Origin: CBDCAS01 sp965214015
Lineage (GTDB): Bacteria; Pseudomonadota; Gammaproteobacteria; Coxiellales; Coxiellaceae
Reading direction: 5' to 3'
DNA: 64,000 bases
Assembly: GCA_965214015.1 (NCBI GenBank)
Contig: CBDCAS010000016.1
Coordinates: 1 to 64,000, forward strand
The position numbers were made by a program, and so were the translations under genes. Below are positions 34,829 through 44,164 of this stretch, piece after piece (the stretch's first letter is position 1; each line of letters opens with the position of its first letter). The notes under the pieces are model-generated. The model searched no databases. It had not been told where the DNA came from and worked only from the letters and a program-made list of their open reading frames with translations.

Positions 34829-35629
34829 ATGTTAGAAAATATTGTCATTTACTTTTTTATTGGGGTTATAGCGGGCATTGTTGCAGGTATGCTAGGCATT
34901 GGTAGTGGTGCTATTGTGGTTCCTGCATTGGCTTTTGTTTTTACGCGCGAACAATTCTCTCCAGGCATTATTATGCATGTGGCTGCTGGGACCTCTTTAG
35001 CTACCATTGCTGTGACTACATCACGTGCTTTATTAAAACGTCTCAAACATCAGGTGTCTATTTGGCCAATTTATAAACGAATTTTGCCTGGCATTCTAGT
35101 GGGTACGGTTGCAGGGGCTCTATTAGCTCACTTTTTGCACTCAATGACCCTTAGCCTCCTTTTTGGGTGTGTCATTTTTCTCTTAGGGGTTAAAATGTTT
35201 TTTCCATCTGTAAAAGAAAATCATCGGACATTACCGGGTACTTTAGGCTGCTCTTCAGTAGGTTTTTTAATTGGTAGTAAATCGGGATTATTAGGTTTAG
35301 GGGGTGGCGCATTATCAACGCCCTTTTTTACTCATTTCGGTGTTCCAATACGGCAATCTTTTGCTCTAGCGACTGCCGTGAGTGTCACAGTGGCTATCGT
35401 CGGTTCAATTAGCTTTTTGCTCACTGGTTTGCATGCTAGAGGTCTACCTCATTGGTCAACTGGCTATATTTATTGGCCTGCTTGGATGGGCATTATTGTC
35501 GGTAGTCTGTCTTCTGTATCTTTAGGCGTTTGGTTGTCGCATCGTTTATCAATCCCTATTTTGCGTCGAATTTTTTCAATTTTATTAATGTTAATTGGCT
35601 TACATATGTTATCTATCGCTCATATTTAA
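34829..35629 (+). CDS. TauE/SafE family sulfite/organosulfur permease
   Basis: Membrane protein with about eight helices. The family repeats GVIAGIVAGMLGIGSGAIVVPAL near the start and GFLIGSKSGLLGLGGGALSTPFF in the middle are present. I choose ATG 34829 (MLENIVIYFF), giving 266 residues; a TTG at 34796 that overlaps the preceding stop would add 11 residues and allow translational coupling. Members export or import small sulfur compounds or other anions; the substrate here is unknown. Confidence 0.87.
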   Translation: MLENIVIYFFIGVIAGIVAGMLGIGSGAIVVPALAFVFTREQFSPGIIMHVAAGTSLATIAVTTSRALLKRLKHQVSIWPIYKRILPGILVGTVAGALLAHFLHSMTLSLLFGCVIFLLGVKMFFPSVKENHRTLPGTLGCSSVGFLIGSKSGLLGLGGGALSTPFFTHFGVPIRQSFALATAVSVTVAIVGSISFLLTGLHARGLPHWSTGYIYWPAWMGIIVGSLSSVSLGVWLSHRLSIPILRRIFSILLMLIGLHMLSIAHI

Positions 35630-35641
35630 AGGAATCTTACT

Positions 35642-36925
35642 ATGATTACCCAAGAGCAGAAAACGATTCGAGAACTCTCTTCGCGTATAGTCTTAGCACA
35701 GGAGCCAATTCGTATTTTGGATGCGATTAAATGGGATGAGGCTATAAAGAGAGATTTTTTTAACAATAAATGTGAAAAACTACCCGCCGTTGATACAGAG
35801 TACTATCTGAAACACCCATTGCCTTTTAATCCAGCAGATAAAATAACAGAGTTTCGTCAAATCGTTCGTGATGCCAAGAATCAGCTAGGTCAATTTTCTA
35901 CAGTAACTCGTTTGATAGAAAGACGTGCTGAAGGCTATATTCGAGCGGTTGAAATGCTATCATTGCGTGGTAGAAAACGATTTTCGCACTTGTCGACGGA
36001 ATTATATGGAGGTGCAAATGATGCCTTTTATCTCAATGGCCCACGTTTATGTGATTTAGGTCAATTGTTAGGTGATGTATTACACCCATTATCGACTGAA
36101 ATGATGACAGAGAAAGATGAAAAAAAATATACGGCCAAGGAAGCCAAAGCAAAGTTACAAAAACGATTGCAGCACTTTTTCTCAAAAAAAGAACCGATTA
36201 AAGTTACTCTTGATGCTAATATCATAGCTGATGCAGCAGCTGGTGCAGATAATATTAAAATGAATCCGACGGTTTGTTTTAGTGAGCGAGATTTAAAATA
36301 TTTAGAAGTGCATGAAGGGTGGGTCCATATTGGAACGACCATCAATGGGGCACACCAACCCTACTGTACCTTTTTGTCTAAAGGATCACCGGCCTGTAGT
36401 GTGACCCAAGAGGGGCTAGCAGTGATTACAGAAATTTTTACTTTTTCTTCCTATCCAGCGCGTTTGTTAAAAATAGTGAACCGGGTAAAGTCGATTGATT
36501 TAGTTGCTGGAGGTGCTAATTTTGTCGATATTTATCGCTTTTTTAAGGAGCAGGGTTATAGTGATATGGAAGGCTATAGTTATGCAGCGCGTGTTTTTCG
36601 TGGCAGTGCGCCAAATTATGGTCCGTTTACTAAAGATCTCTCTTATTCAAAAGGTTTTATATTGATTTATAATTATATTCGTTTGGCTGTTCAACAAAAT
36701 CTAACACATCATATTCCCATGTTTTTTGTGGGTAAGCTTTTAATTGAAGAAATACACGATTTATTAAGATTATCTGAACAGGGTTTAGTAGTTCCGCCAA
36801 TTTATATGCCGCCTCAATTTGAGGATTTTTCTGCCTTAAGTGTTTGGATGTCTTTTTCACTGTTTTTAAATAAGTTTGATTTAGAAGCAGCTGCTAAAAA
36901 TTATCACTTTATGTTAAGGAAATAG
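35642..36925 (+). CDS. QEGLA-motif metallopeptidase-like protein (DUF1704)
   Basis: 427 residues of the family annotated as flavohemoglobin expression-modulating QEGLA motif protein. The zinc site is visible as H224-E225-GWV-H229 with the third ligand E257 in TQEGLAVITE. The same fold occurs in the eukaryotic tubulin carboxypeptidase MATCAP, so a C-terminal peptide-trimming activity is plausible; bacterial substrates are not established to my knowledge. It begins 12 bases after the TauE gene and may be co-transcribed. A weak hairpin with T-run lies just downstream at 36928-36952. Confidence 0.87.
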   Translation: MITQEQKTIRELSSRIVLAQEPIRILDAIKWDEAIKRDFFNNKCEKLPAVDTEYYLKHPLPFNPADKITEFRQIVRDAKNQLGQFSTVTRLIERRAEGYIRAVEMLSLRGRKRFSHLSTELYGGANDAFYLNGPRLCDLGQLLGDVLHPLSTEMMTEKDEKKYTAKEAKAKLQKRLQHFFSKKEPIKVTLDANIIADAAAGADNIKMNPTVCFSERDLKYLEVHEGWVHIGTTINGAHQPYCTFLSKGSPACSVTQEGLAVITEIFTFSSYPARLLKIVNRVKSIDLVAGGANFVDIYRFFKEQGYSDMEGYSYAARVFRGSAPNYGPFTKDLSYSKGFILIYNYIRLAVQQNLTHHIPMFFVGKLLIEEIHDLLRLSEQGLVVPPIYMPPQFEDFSALSVWMSFSLFLNKFDLEAAAKNYHFMLRK

Positions 36926-37106
36926 TTTAAAAGAATGAAGAGTTCTTTTTTAATTTTTTTGGAAATCTGAAAGCAGTTTTTTAAATTTATTTCAATGAAC
37001 CATATATAAATAAGGCAACATCTCAACAAATCTTAGACACTAGCGCAAAAATTACCTAATTGTAGTATAAGTTTAATGATATCTTAATATTTTTTTGCTA
37101 TTTTCT

Positions 37107-37112
37107 AGATTA
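37107..37112. repeat. Left target-site duplication of IS982 element
   Basis: AGATTA at 37107-37112 is repeated at 38123-38128 immediately outside the two inverted repeats. Six bases is within the range made by IS982-type insertion, so the insertion is probably recent. Confidence 0.75.
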
Positions 37113-38122
37113 ACGTGAGTTCGACCTAACTCATGCTAAGATTGAAAAATTGTTATTCAAATATAAAGAAGGCTTCTTAGTTTGTAAAGAATAAGCGACT
37201 AATCCAGCCAGGATGTTAACCCTACAATTGACAGGACTACGATGACGAGAGTGTTCTATCTGACTAATATTTTTTAATTGATCAATGACGGTTTCAACAA
37301 TCACACGTTTTCGTAATAATAATTTGTCGATCATTGGCATCAGTTTATTTTTCATATTTTTTCGTAGGCGTGTAATGAATTTTAAACCACGCAGGTATAA
37401 TTGATTAAATAATTCAGAAGAAATATATCCTTTATCACCTATCAATTTACCCTCTAATCCTTGTGTTAACTCATCAACAGGTTTACGGTCATCCGTATTA
37501 GCTTTCGTTATTTTGAAAGCCAGTATTTCCCCTTTATCATTAATGACTAAATGCAGTTTAAAGCCGAAAAACCAACCCATAGTTGATTTCTATTTTTTAG
37601 CAAGCCCTTTAAAAACACGATTTGATGATGAACGTTTAGGATGGCACACAGATAATGTGGTAGAGTCAATAAAGTAAATTCCTGTTAATGTTTTGCTTTG
37701 GAAATGCATTAATAAACACAAGAGTACCAATATGGATGGCATCAGTTCAACGAAGCGATTATAACTGACCAAATCAGGGAAGGCTTTATACAAATGCTGT
37801 TTTACATAATTAATATAATAGGTTTTAAAATCACGATAATGACTTTGATGAAAGTGGATGACAATCGTCATGATTTCTGAGGGAGTCAGTCGGCATGACC
37901 TAGTTCTTTTTTTACTCAAATTAGGCAAAGAAGCTTTCTCTAATTCAGGCAATACTAATTGACAAAAATCATCGACAACACAATATAAATCGACTAACTT
38001 ATCCATACGGCTCTTCCTTTTAAGGTTTGATTTACTGAAATTAGCTGCTTTTGCACGAAACTTAACCATGAAAGAGCCTTTTATTCAATCACTTACTTTA
38101 CACCTTTTCATCGAACTCAGGT
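37113..38122 (-). mobile_element. IS982-family insertion sequence, about 1010 bp
   Basis: Bounded by imperfect 13-bp inverted repeats ACGTGAGTTCGAC (37113-37125) and, inverted, ACCTGAGTTCGAT (38122-38110), with an AGATTA direct duplication on both sides. It contains one transposase frame broken by a stop. The right end lies 35 bases before the start of the repeat-protein gene at 38158, separating that gene from its original upstream region. Confidence 0.85.
37131..38069 (-). pseudogene. IS982 transposase with in-frame amber codon
   Basis: A single frame of 313 codons codes for an IS982-type DDE transposase. The N-terminal part (MVKFRAKAANF... to GLAKK) and the C-terminal part (KSTMGWFFGFKLHLVINDKGE...) are in the same frame, interrupted only by TAG at 37592-37590. 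Related transposases read through this spot with a glycine (GLAKRGKSSMGW-like). IDSTTLSVCH carries the first aspartate and LIGDKGYISSE the second. Unless the amber codon is suppressed, this copy is dead. Confidence 0.85.
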
Positions 38123-38128
38123 AGATTA
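38123..38128. repeat. Right target-site duplication of IS982 element
   Basis: AGATTA, identical to 37107-37112. It lies 30 bases before the ATG at 38158 and upstream of its GAGG ribosome site. Confidence 0.75.
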
Positions 38129-38157
38129 GAAAATTAAATTTTGATCCGAGGTTATTA

Positions 38158-41100
38158 ATGATTTCACTAGAATCTTTAAAAAGTACATTTCATAAGTTAA
38201 AAGCTAATAACATAATACCAACTCTAGCCGATGATGTTTGTGTAAAAGATCGCATTATAGATTCCTATTCAAAGCGTATTTTTTCGAGATTAGAAGAAAT
38301 CCTTGATAATAATATAGAATTAACCTTATTAGATAAACTTGATAAGTTTTTGCAGGAGAATTGGGACTTTGTTAAGGGAACATTGCTTTGTTACACCGCT
38401 TTACCTGATGCGCCGGTGACCCATGTACTTTGTCAAGTGGCTGAATATGTCACACAAGAAAAGAACAAGCAAAATGTACAAAACCCTGTTAGTATTGTTA
38501 ATGCTTTAATGCCCAGTGTCACAACAGAATCTATATCCAATAACTTTGAAGATTTAGCGCTTACAGAGACGATCGAACTTGTTGGGCTACTCAAAACCTA
38601 TATTCTTTCTGATAGTGGTTTCTTTCTAATCCCCATCCTATTAATTGAAAAGCTAGTGGGTAGTTTAGATATATCTGTCTTTAAATTAGACAATCCTTAT
38701 TATGACTATCGAGCACATAAAGATCAAGAATTTTTTTTAAATGAAAATGAAAAGTATCGATTATACAACCACTCAAAGTTGACTAGAAATATTGTTGATA
38801 TTAAAGAAAATCTTAATACTTTGCAAAGTGATGAAAACCATGTTCTGGGCAATTTAAAAAAGCTCATGCGATCTCTTAAATTTAATAACTCACAGTCTGG
38901 AATTGGCCAAGAAAAGCGAGCAGGAGAAAGTGTTTATAGTGCAATTGTAGAATTTTTTAATTACTACGATACACTCAACAGTGATGCAAAAACCTGTATT
39001 TCCCCGTCTATCAAAAATGAGCTTAATAATTTAAGAGATTTTGCTTCTACTCCAGGCAGCATCGAGAAAATAGATTCCTGTATTGCTATACGCCTAGAAG
39101 CACTAGAAAAAGTGACTCAAGAACAAGAAGCAACATTAAGTCAGATAGGATTAGATAAAAATACACTGACAGAGCAAATTGAGACAACGAAAAAGAATTT
39201 ATCACAAGCGGTCGAAGAGTTAAAAAAAGCGTTGGTCAATACGTCTGAATATAATGGCCAAGACCTTCTGGATATCAAGTTAAGCTTAATCAGTGCATTG
39301 AATATAGAAATTAGGCTAAAGGATATGGCAGATATTAATCTTATTAAAGATTTAAATCCTAATGAGATTGAAGAACTTTTATTAGATGAAACGACAAAAA
39401 ATCGGCTTATTAGAAATGTTATAATAGATATAGGGAAACTTATTACTATTTCACTAAACTTTCATGATGGAAGGTTTCGTGCGTTTTTTAATGGTCTAAA
39501 AAAAGAAATATATACAGCATTTATTAAACCTAATATTACTGAAAATTTAAGTGCCTTACTCATGTTTGTGAGTTCAGATAAGCGTACAATCATTGAAAAT
39601 TCCCTGCGTGAAACAGATTTACCTTTGACAATTAAAGAAGACCCTCTTCTTTTGCATAGCGTAGCGTACAACCCAAAATCCTTGGAGATAATTTTAAATC
39701 TTTATCCTCAAGCCGATCGCTTGGCCGCAGTGAAAGAGAAAGACGTGTATGGTAGTACCGTTTTGCATAGAGCAGCGTACAATTTAGACTCCTTGAAGAT
39801 AATTTTAGAGAAACTGCCTCAAGCCAATCGCTTGGCCGCAGTGAAAGAGAAAGATGGGAAAGGTCTGAGTGTTTTGCATAAGGCAGCGGGCCACTCAGAC
39901 TCCTTGGAGATAATTTTAGAGAAACTGCCTCAAGCCAATCGCTTGGACGCAGTGAAAGAGAAAGATGGGAAAGGTCTGAGTGTTTTGCATAAGGCAGCGG
40001 GCCACTCAGACTCCTTGGAGATAATTTTAAATCTTTATCCTCAAGCCGATCGCTTGGCCGCAGTGAAAGAGAAAGATGGGAAAGGTCTGAGTGTTTTGCA
40101 TAAGGCAGCGGGCCACTCAGACTCCTTGGAGATAATTTTAAATCTTTATCCTCAAGCCGATCGCTTGGCCGCAGTGAAAGAGAAAGACGTGTATGGTAGT
40201 ACCGTTTTGCATAGCGCAGCGTACAACCCAAAATCCTTGGAGATAATTTTAAATCTTTATCCTCAAGCCGATCGCTTGGCCGCAGTGAAAGAGAAAGACG
40301 TGTATGGTAGTACCGTTTTGCATAGCGTAGCGTACAACCCAAAATCCTTGGAGATAATTTTAAATCTTTATCCTCAAGCCGATCGCTTGGCCGCAGTGAA
40401 AGAGAAAGACGTGTATGGTAGTACCGTTTTGCATAGCGTAGCGTACAACCCAAAATCCTTGGAGATAATTTTAAATCTTTATCCTCAAGCCGATCGCTTG
40501 GCCGCAGTGAAAGAGAAAGACGTGTATGGTAGTACCGTTTTGCATAGCGTAGCGTACAACCCAAAATCCTTGGAGATAATTTTAAATCTTTATCCTCAAG
40601 CCGATCGCTTGGCCGCAGTGAAAGAGAAAGACGTGTATGGTAGTACCGTTTTGCATAGAGCAGTGGGCCACTCAGACTCCTTGAAGATAATTTTAGACAA
40701 ACTGCTGCACGTAGCAAGCTGCCAGGATTTTGATTTATTAATAAGTATTTTAGATACTTGTCCAGAAGATCAACGCCTTTCTGTCCTTACAAAGAAAGGC
40801 CCTGATGGTAATATTGCATTACATCTTGCAATAACGCATGAAAATCCTACTGATGTAACAAGGATTTTAGAAAAACTTCCCCAAAAAGATATCCTTGCTG
40901 TTGTTACAGAAAAAAATCAATATGGTTGCTCTATATTGCATTATGCTGCAGTGAAGGGTGTTGATGCATTGAGGCAGGTTTTGGTAATGATTCCTAAAGA
41001 AAATCGCCTTTCTGCTGTCAAGGATAGAAATGAAATTCAATTTGACGGTAAAAATGTACTGGTTTATATGACTTCTTATCCTGGTGGTATACAAATGATT

Positions 41101-41502
41101 TTAAGTCTGCTTTCTGAGGAAGAGCGTATTGATGCAGTAGTGTGTAAAATATATGAATATAACTATACTAATGTATTGTTAAATGTTGCTATTTTCTCTG
41201 TAATGGAAGAAGATCTCAAATTATTAAAAGTAGTTATGGAGATGCTTCCTGCAAGAGACCGCTTTGTGGCTATCGAAGCAGAAGTTTCTGATGATGGTGT
41301 TACTACCCTATTTAATAGACTAACTGAGAAATACCTTAAATCATCAGGAATTTTTTTCAAACTATTTTCAGACACACTTTCTGGTGATGATAAGCAAAAA
41401 TTTATTAATAAATATAAAAGTAATTCATTAAATCAAAATTCAATGTTTGCAAATGCTAATTCTGCAAATGCTAATGTTACTAGTGAAGTACCGAAGGCGT
41501 AA
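38158..41502 (+). CDS. Large ankyrin-like repeat protein, candidate effector
   Basis: 1114 residues. Residues 1-490 are helical and non-repetitive, with a coiled-coil-like part near 330-360. From about 499 come ten 37-residue units of the form G-S-T-V-L-H-x-x-A-Y-N-P-K-S-L-E-I-I-L, then a loop with P-Q-A-x-R-L-A-A-V-K-E-K; the TxLHxAA core is ankyrin-like with four extra residues. Four or so diverged units follow to about 1060. No signal peptide. Such proteins in intracellular bacteria are often secreted into host cells; that is inference from architecture and from a T4SS 3 kb away. GAGG precedes the ATG. Confidence 0.8.
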   Translation: MISLESLKSTFHKLKANNIIPTLADDVCVKDRIIDSYSKRIFSRLEEILDNNIELTLLDKLDKFLQENWDFVKGTLLCYTALPDAPVTHVLCQVAEYVTQEKNKQNVQNPVSIVNALMPSVTTESISNNFEDLALTETIELVGLLKTYILSDSGFFLIPILLIEKLVGSLDISVFKLDNPYYDYRAHKDQEFFLNENEKYRLYNHSKLTRNIVDIKENLNTLQSDENHVLGNLKKLMRSLKFNNSQSGIGQEKRAGESVYSAIVEFFNYYDTLNSDAKTCISPSIKNELNNLRDFASTPGSIEKIDSCIAIRLEALEKVTQEQEATLSQIGLDKNTLTEQIETTKKNLSQAVEELKKALVNTSEYNGQDLLDIKLSLISALNIEIRLKDMADINLIKDLNPNEIEELLLDETTKNRLIRNVIIDIGKLITISLNFHDGRFRAFFNGLKKEIYTAFIKPNITENLSALLMFVSSDKRTIIENSLRETDLPLTIKEDPLLLHSVAYNPKSLEIILNLYPQADRLAAVKEKDVYGSTVLHRAAYNLDSLKIILEKLPQANRLAAVKEKDGKGLSVLHKAAGHSDSLEIILEKLPQANRLDAVKEKDGKGLSVLHKAAGHSDSLEIILNLYPQADRLAAVKEKDGKGLSVLHKAAGHSDSLEIILNLYPQADRLAAVKEKDVYGSTVLHSAAYNPKSLEIILNLYPQADRLAAVKEKDVYGSTVLHSVAYNPKSLEIILNLYPQADRLAAVKEKDVYGSTVLHSVAYNPKSLEIILNLYPQADRLAAVKEKDVYGSTVLHSVAYNPKSLEIILNLYPQADRLAAVKEKDVYGSTVLHRAVGHSDSLKIILDKLLHVASCQDFDLLISILDTCPEDQRLSVLTKKGPDGNIALHLAITHENPTDVTRILEKLPQKDILAVVTEKNQYGCSILHYAAVKGVDALRQVLVMIPKENRLSAVKDRNEIQFDGKNVLVYMTSYPGGIQMILSLLSEEERIDAVVCKIYEYNYTNVLLNVAIFSVMEEDLKLLKVVMEMLPARDRFVAIEAEVSDDGVTTLFNRLTEKYLKSSGIFFKLFSDTLSGDDKQKFINKYKSNSLNQNSMFANANSANANVTSEVPKA
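39652..40710 (+). repeat. Tandem 111-bp coding repeats, about 9.5 copies
   Basis: TTGCAT recurs every 111 bases (39652, 39763 ... 40651), giving ten in-frame 37-codon units. Units starting at 40318, 40429 and 40540 are almost letter-identical, and two sub-types alternate (AYNPK with DVYGST; GHSDS with DGKGLS), indicating recent unequal exchange and gene conversion. The last unit is cut short near 40710. Confidence 0.93.
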
Positions 41503-41861
41503 GGTGAATAGTCAGAGGTAGTCGTCCGATTTTTTGTCGAATGTTCCTGCATAAATATAAAAAATCTTTAGGTGGCATCTGGCTCATTTGCAGACGATGT
41601 TTAACAAGCCTGCTACTAGGGTTTGTGTAGCGCCAGTGATAATAAGGATATAGCCTTTTTAAGGAGTCAGTGTATGGCGAGTCGATTTGTCTATGGAGAG
41701 ACAAAATCTTGTATGTTGGGATAAGTCACAATAACCTGATTCAGTATTGTAGCAGGGACAGTTGTCTATCATGAGCTAGCGACACTTTGGAGATTTATTG
41801 ATGCTTTAGAGTCTGTGCCCTACAATGCTCAAAGACAGCATTTTTCTTGCGGAGCTCAATA
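41503..41861. other. Intergenic region upstream of lgt
   Basis: 359 bases between the repeat-protein gene and lgt. I see no convincing gene: a 74-codon minus-strand frame (41480-41704) has no recognisable product and no good ribosome site. The lgt promoter lies at 41798-41826. Confidence 0.5.
41798..41826 (+). promoter_or_regulatory. Predicted lgt promoter
   Basis: TTGATG (41798-41803) and TACAAT (41821-41826) with a 17-base spacer; four and five of six consensus matches. Transcription would begin near 41833, 29 bases before the lgt ATG. Confidence 0.6.
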
Positions 41862-42665
41862 ATGATCCAATATCCTAATTTTAATCCTATTGCTTTTGAA
41901 GCTGGTCCTTTAAAGGTGCATTGGTATGGGATCATGTATTTGATCGCTTTTTTGGTATCGTGGAGTTTAGCTTGGCTTCGTGCTAAAAAATCATATACTG
42001 TCTTAGAGCCACAACAAGTCAGTGATTTGATCTTATATGCAGCGTTGGGTGTTTTAATAGGGGGTCGTGTTGGTTATGTATTGTTTTACGATTTTCCCGA
42101 TTTTATACATCATCCTTTGATTTTATTTCGTATATGGGAAGGAGGTATGTCTTTTCATGGCGGCCTATTGGGTGTGTTATTGGCTCTATGGTTGTATAGT
42201 CGAAAAATACATCAATCGCTATGGGCGGTCACTGACTTTATAGTACCCATGGTGCCGATTGGATTAGGCCTAGGTCGGCTCGGTAATTTTATTAATGGTG
42301 AGCTTTGGGGGTGTATTACTCACGTTCCGTGGGCAATGGTTTTTCCAAGAGCAGGTCCATGGCCTCGGCATCCTTCTCCACTATATGAATTTTTTTTAGA
42401 GGGGGTCGTTTTATTTTTGATACTATGGTTTTTTTCTGCTAAGCCGCGTCCGCGATTTGCAGTATCAGCTTTATTTTTATTAGGCTATGGATGTTTTCGA
42501 TTCTTTTGTGAATTTTTTCGACAGCCAGATCCACAACTTGGGTTCATTGCGTTCAATTGGTTGACTATGGGGCAGGTGTTATCTTTGCCTATGATAGTGA
42601 TCGGTGCAACAGCACTTTGGTGGATTTTTTTGCGAAAATCTGGTAAAAATATTGATTCAAGATGA
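41862..42665 (+). CDS. lgt: Prolipoprotein diacylglyceryl transferase
   Basis: Inner-membrane enzyme that moves diacylglyceryl from phosphatidylglycerol to the lipobox cysteine of prolipoproteins. Start at ATG 41862 (MIQYPNFNPIAF), with GGAG 7 bases upstream; an in-frame TTG 15 bases earlier is not supported. HWYGIMYLIAF near residue 20, GGRVGYVLFYD near 69, HGGLLG near 98 and GLGRLGNFINGELWG near 138 are the Lgt signatures. 267 residues, seven TM helices. It acts on the lipoproteins at 9585, 34125 and 47832. Confidence 0.96.
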   Translation: MIQYPNFNPIAFEAGPLKVHWYGIMYLIAFLVSWSLAWLRAKKSYTVLEPQQVSDLILYAALGVLIGGRVGYVLFYDFPDFIHHPLILFRIWEGGMSFHGGLLGVLLALWLYSRKIHQSLWAVTDFIVPMVPIGLGLGRLGNFINGELWGCITHVPWAMVFPRAGPWPRHPSPLYEFFLEGVVLFLILWFFSAKPRPRFAVSALFLLGYGCFRFFCEFFRQPDPQLGFIAFNWLTMGQVLSLPMIVIGATALWWIFLRKSGKNIDSR

Positions 42666-42696
42666 GGATTTCAACGAACTGATTAAGGATAGCATT

Positions 42697-43101
42697 ATGT
42701 TTAAAAGTGCCATTGTGTTAATTATTATTTCTGTTGTCGCAATGTTCTTTCAGTCTGAGCTTGGACATATTCTGCGTTACTTGTTGACCATTCATGATAA
42801 AATTGCCGATGGGCTTGCCATTGTTTTCTCGAATGCACCAGCAGGTCGTGTCATTCAAGAAACCATTGCTTTGATCATTATTCCGGTCGTTGTGGGTGCC
42901 TTGGCAGCTCTAGTTTGGTTATTAATTAAGCGAAATGAAATGCCTCATTTAATGACCACAGTTTGGATTATTTGGACTATTTTGTTGGTTGCTGTATTAT
43001 CACAGCCATCGCTTTATCATGGAAACAATCAGCATGCTATGTCCTCAACACAGCAAACAGCGGTGCCAGCTACAACAGTACAAAAAGTAAGCTATTATTA
43101 A
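42697..43101 (+). CDS. Membrane protein between lgt and thyA, unknown
   Basis: 134 residues from ATG 42697, which has AAGGAT upstream; a longer open frame overlapping lgt is less likely. Three hydrophobic helices (about 2-20, 55-80 and 90-110) and a polar S/T/Q-rich C-terminal tail. Proteins of this type occupy the same lgt-thyA slot in related gammaproteobacteria, so the position rather than a domain supports it. Function unknown. Confidence 0.75.
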   Translation: MFKSAIVLIIISVVAMFFQSELGHILRYLLTIHDKIADGLAIVFSNAPAGRVIQETIALIIIPVVVGALAALVWLLIKRNEMPHLMTTVWIIWTILLVAVLSQPSLYHGNNQHAMSSTQQTAVPATTVQKVSYY

Positions 43102-43112
43102 ATTAAAGTGAC

Positions 43113-43907
43113 ATGCAACAATATTTAGATTTTCTTCAATATATTAAAGATCACGGCCTCAGTAAAAATGATCGCACAGGAACAGGCACACGCAGCATTT
43201 TTGGCTACGATATGCGTTTTGATCTCAATGCAGGATTTCCGCTGATAACCACAAAAAAGATTCATTTACGTAGTGTTATCTACGAATTACTATGGTTTTT
43301 GCGTGGCGATACTAATTTAAAATACTTGCATGAGAATAAAGTAACGATTTGGGATGAATGGGCTGATGAGAATGGTGAGCTTGGCTCTATTTACGGAAAG
43401 CAGTGGCGATCCTGGCCTTGCGCCAATGGCAGTGTCATTGATCAAATATCAGAAGTGCAACAACAGATTCACACAAATCCTAATTCACGTCGACTAATTG
43501 TATCTGCTTGGAATGTAGGGGAGTTGGATCAGATGGCATTGCCACCATGCCATTTATTATTTCAGTTTTACGTGGCAGAGAATCGACTATCGTGTAAACT
43601 CACCCAACGTTCTGCTGATGCATTTTTAGGTGTGCCATTTAATATTGCCTCTTATGCTTTACTTACCTACATGATGGCACAACAGTGTCACCTAGAAGTT
43701 GGTGAGTTTATTTGGTCAGGGGGTGATTGTCATATTTATTCTAATCACTTTGATCAAGTCAATGAACAGTTATCTCGTTGGCCAAAATCGTTAGCAAAAT
43801 TACACATTAGGCGAAAACCAGAATCTTTATTTGACTATCAATATGAAGACTTTGAATTTTTAAACTACTATCCGTATCCAGCCATTAAAGCGCCTGTTGC
43901 AGTATAG
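43113..43907 (+). CDS. thyA: Thymidylate synthase
   Basis: Methylates dUMP to dTMP with methylene-THF. The catalytic cysteine lies in MALPPCHLLFQFYV near residue 146, as in E. coli. NDRTGTGTRSIFGYDMRF near 18, RRLIVSAWNVGELDQ near 126 and SADAFLGVPFNIASYALL near 167 match. 264 residues, standard length. It follows the membrane protein by 11 bases and probably shares the lgt transcript. Confidence 0.97.
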   Translation: MQQYLDFLQYIKDHGLSKNDRTGTGTRSIFGYDMRFDLNAGFPLITTKKIHLRSVIYELLWFLRGDTNLKYLHENKVTIWDEWADENGELGSIYGKQWRSWPCANGSVIDQISEVQQQIHTNPNSRRLIVSAWNVGELDQMALPPCHLLFQFYVAENRLSCKLTQRSADAFLGVPFNIASYALLTYMMAQQCHLEVGEFIWSGGDCHIYSNHFDQVNEQLSRWPKSLAKLHIRRKPESLFDYQYEDFEFLNYYPYPAIKAPVAV

Positions 43908-44059
43908 ACTTGTATACCAGGTACAGCCTTTTTCAGTCAGTAGTTGTTAGAGTGAGAAAGGAAAGTGTTTTCTTTTTGACTTGTAATTCTTGCATCAATG
44001 TTTTCATTCTTTACTGTAATTTTATGGTAACTAAATATCATTCGCGATCATAAATTTTA

Positions 44060-44079
44060 TATTGATTACAATATCAATA
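44060..44079. promoter_or_regulatory. Dyad upstream of the T4SS operon
   Basis: TATTGAT (44060-44066) and ATCAATA (44073-44079) form a perfect 7-bp inverted repeat. It lies in the 257-base AT-rich gap between thyA and virB2 that must hold the operon promoter. A possible -35 TTGATG at 44096 and TTTATT at 44120 follow. A regulator site is plausible but unproven. Confidence 0.4.
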
Positions 44080-44164
44080 ATTTATTAATGATATTTTGAT
44101 GCTATCACAGTATTGCAGCTTTATTTCAATATTTTAGTATGAGGATGTTTTTGAGGAGCTTATT

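Noticed and set aside
39652..40710. CRISPR-like regular repeats
   Set aside because: The 111-bp units are contiguous and coding, with no unique spacers between them.
39632..40717. 361-codon minus-strand ORF across the repeat array
   Set aside because: It is the antisense shadow of the 111-bp repeats: a stop-free antisense frame is copied by each unit. The sense frame has clear ankyrin-like logic and a ribosome site.
41480..41704. 74-codon minus-strand ORF upstream of lgt
   Set aside because: No recognisable product and no good ribosome site; part of it is antisense to the repeat-protein gene end.
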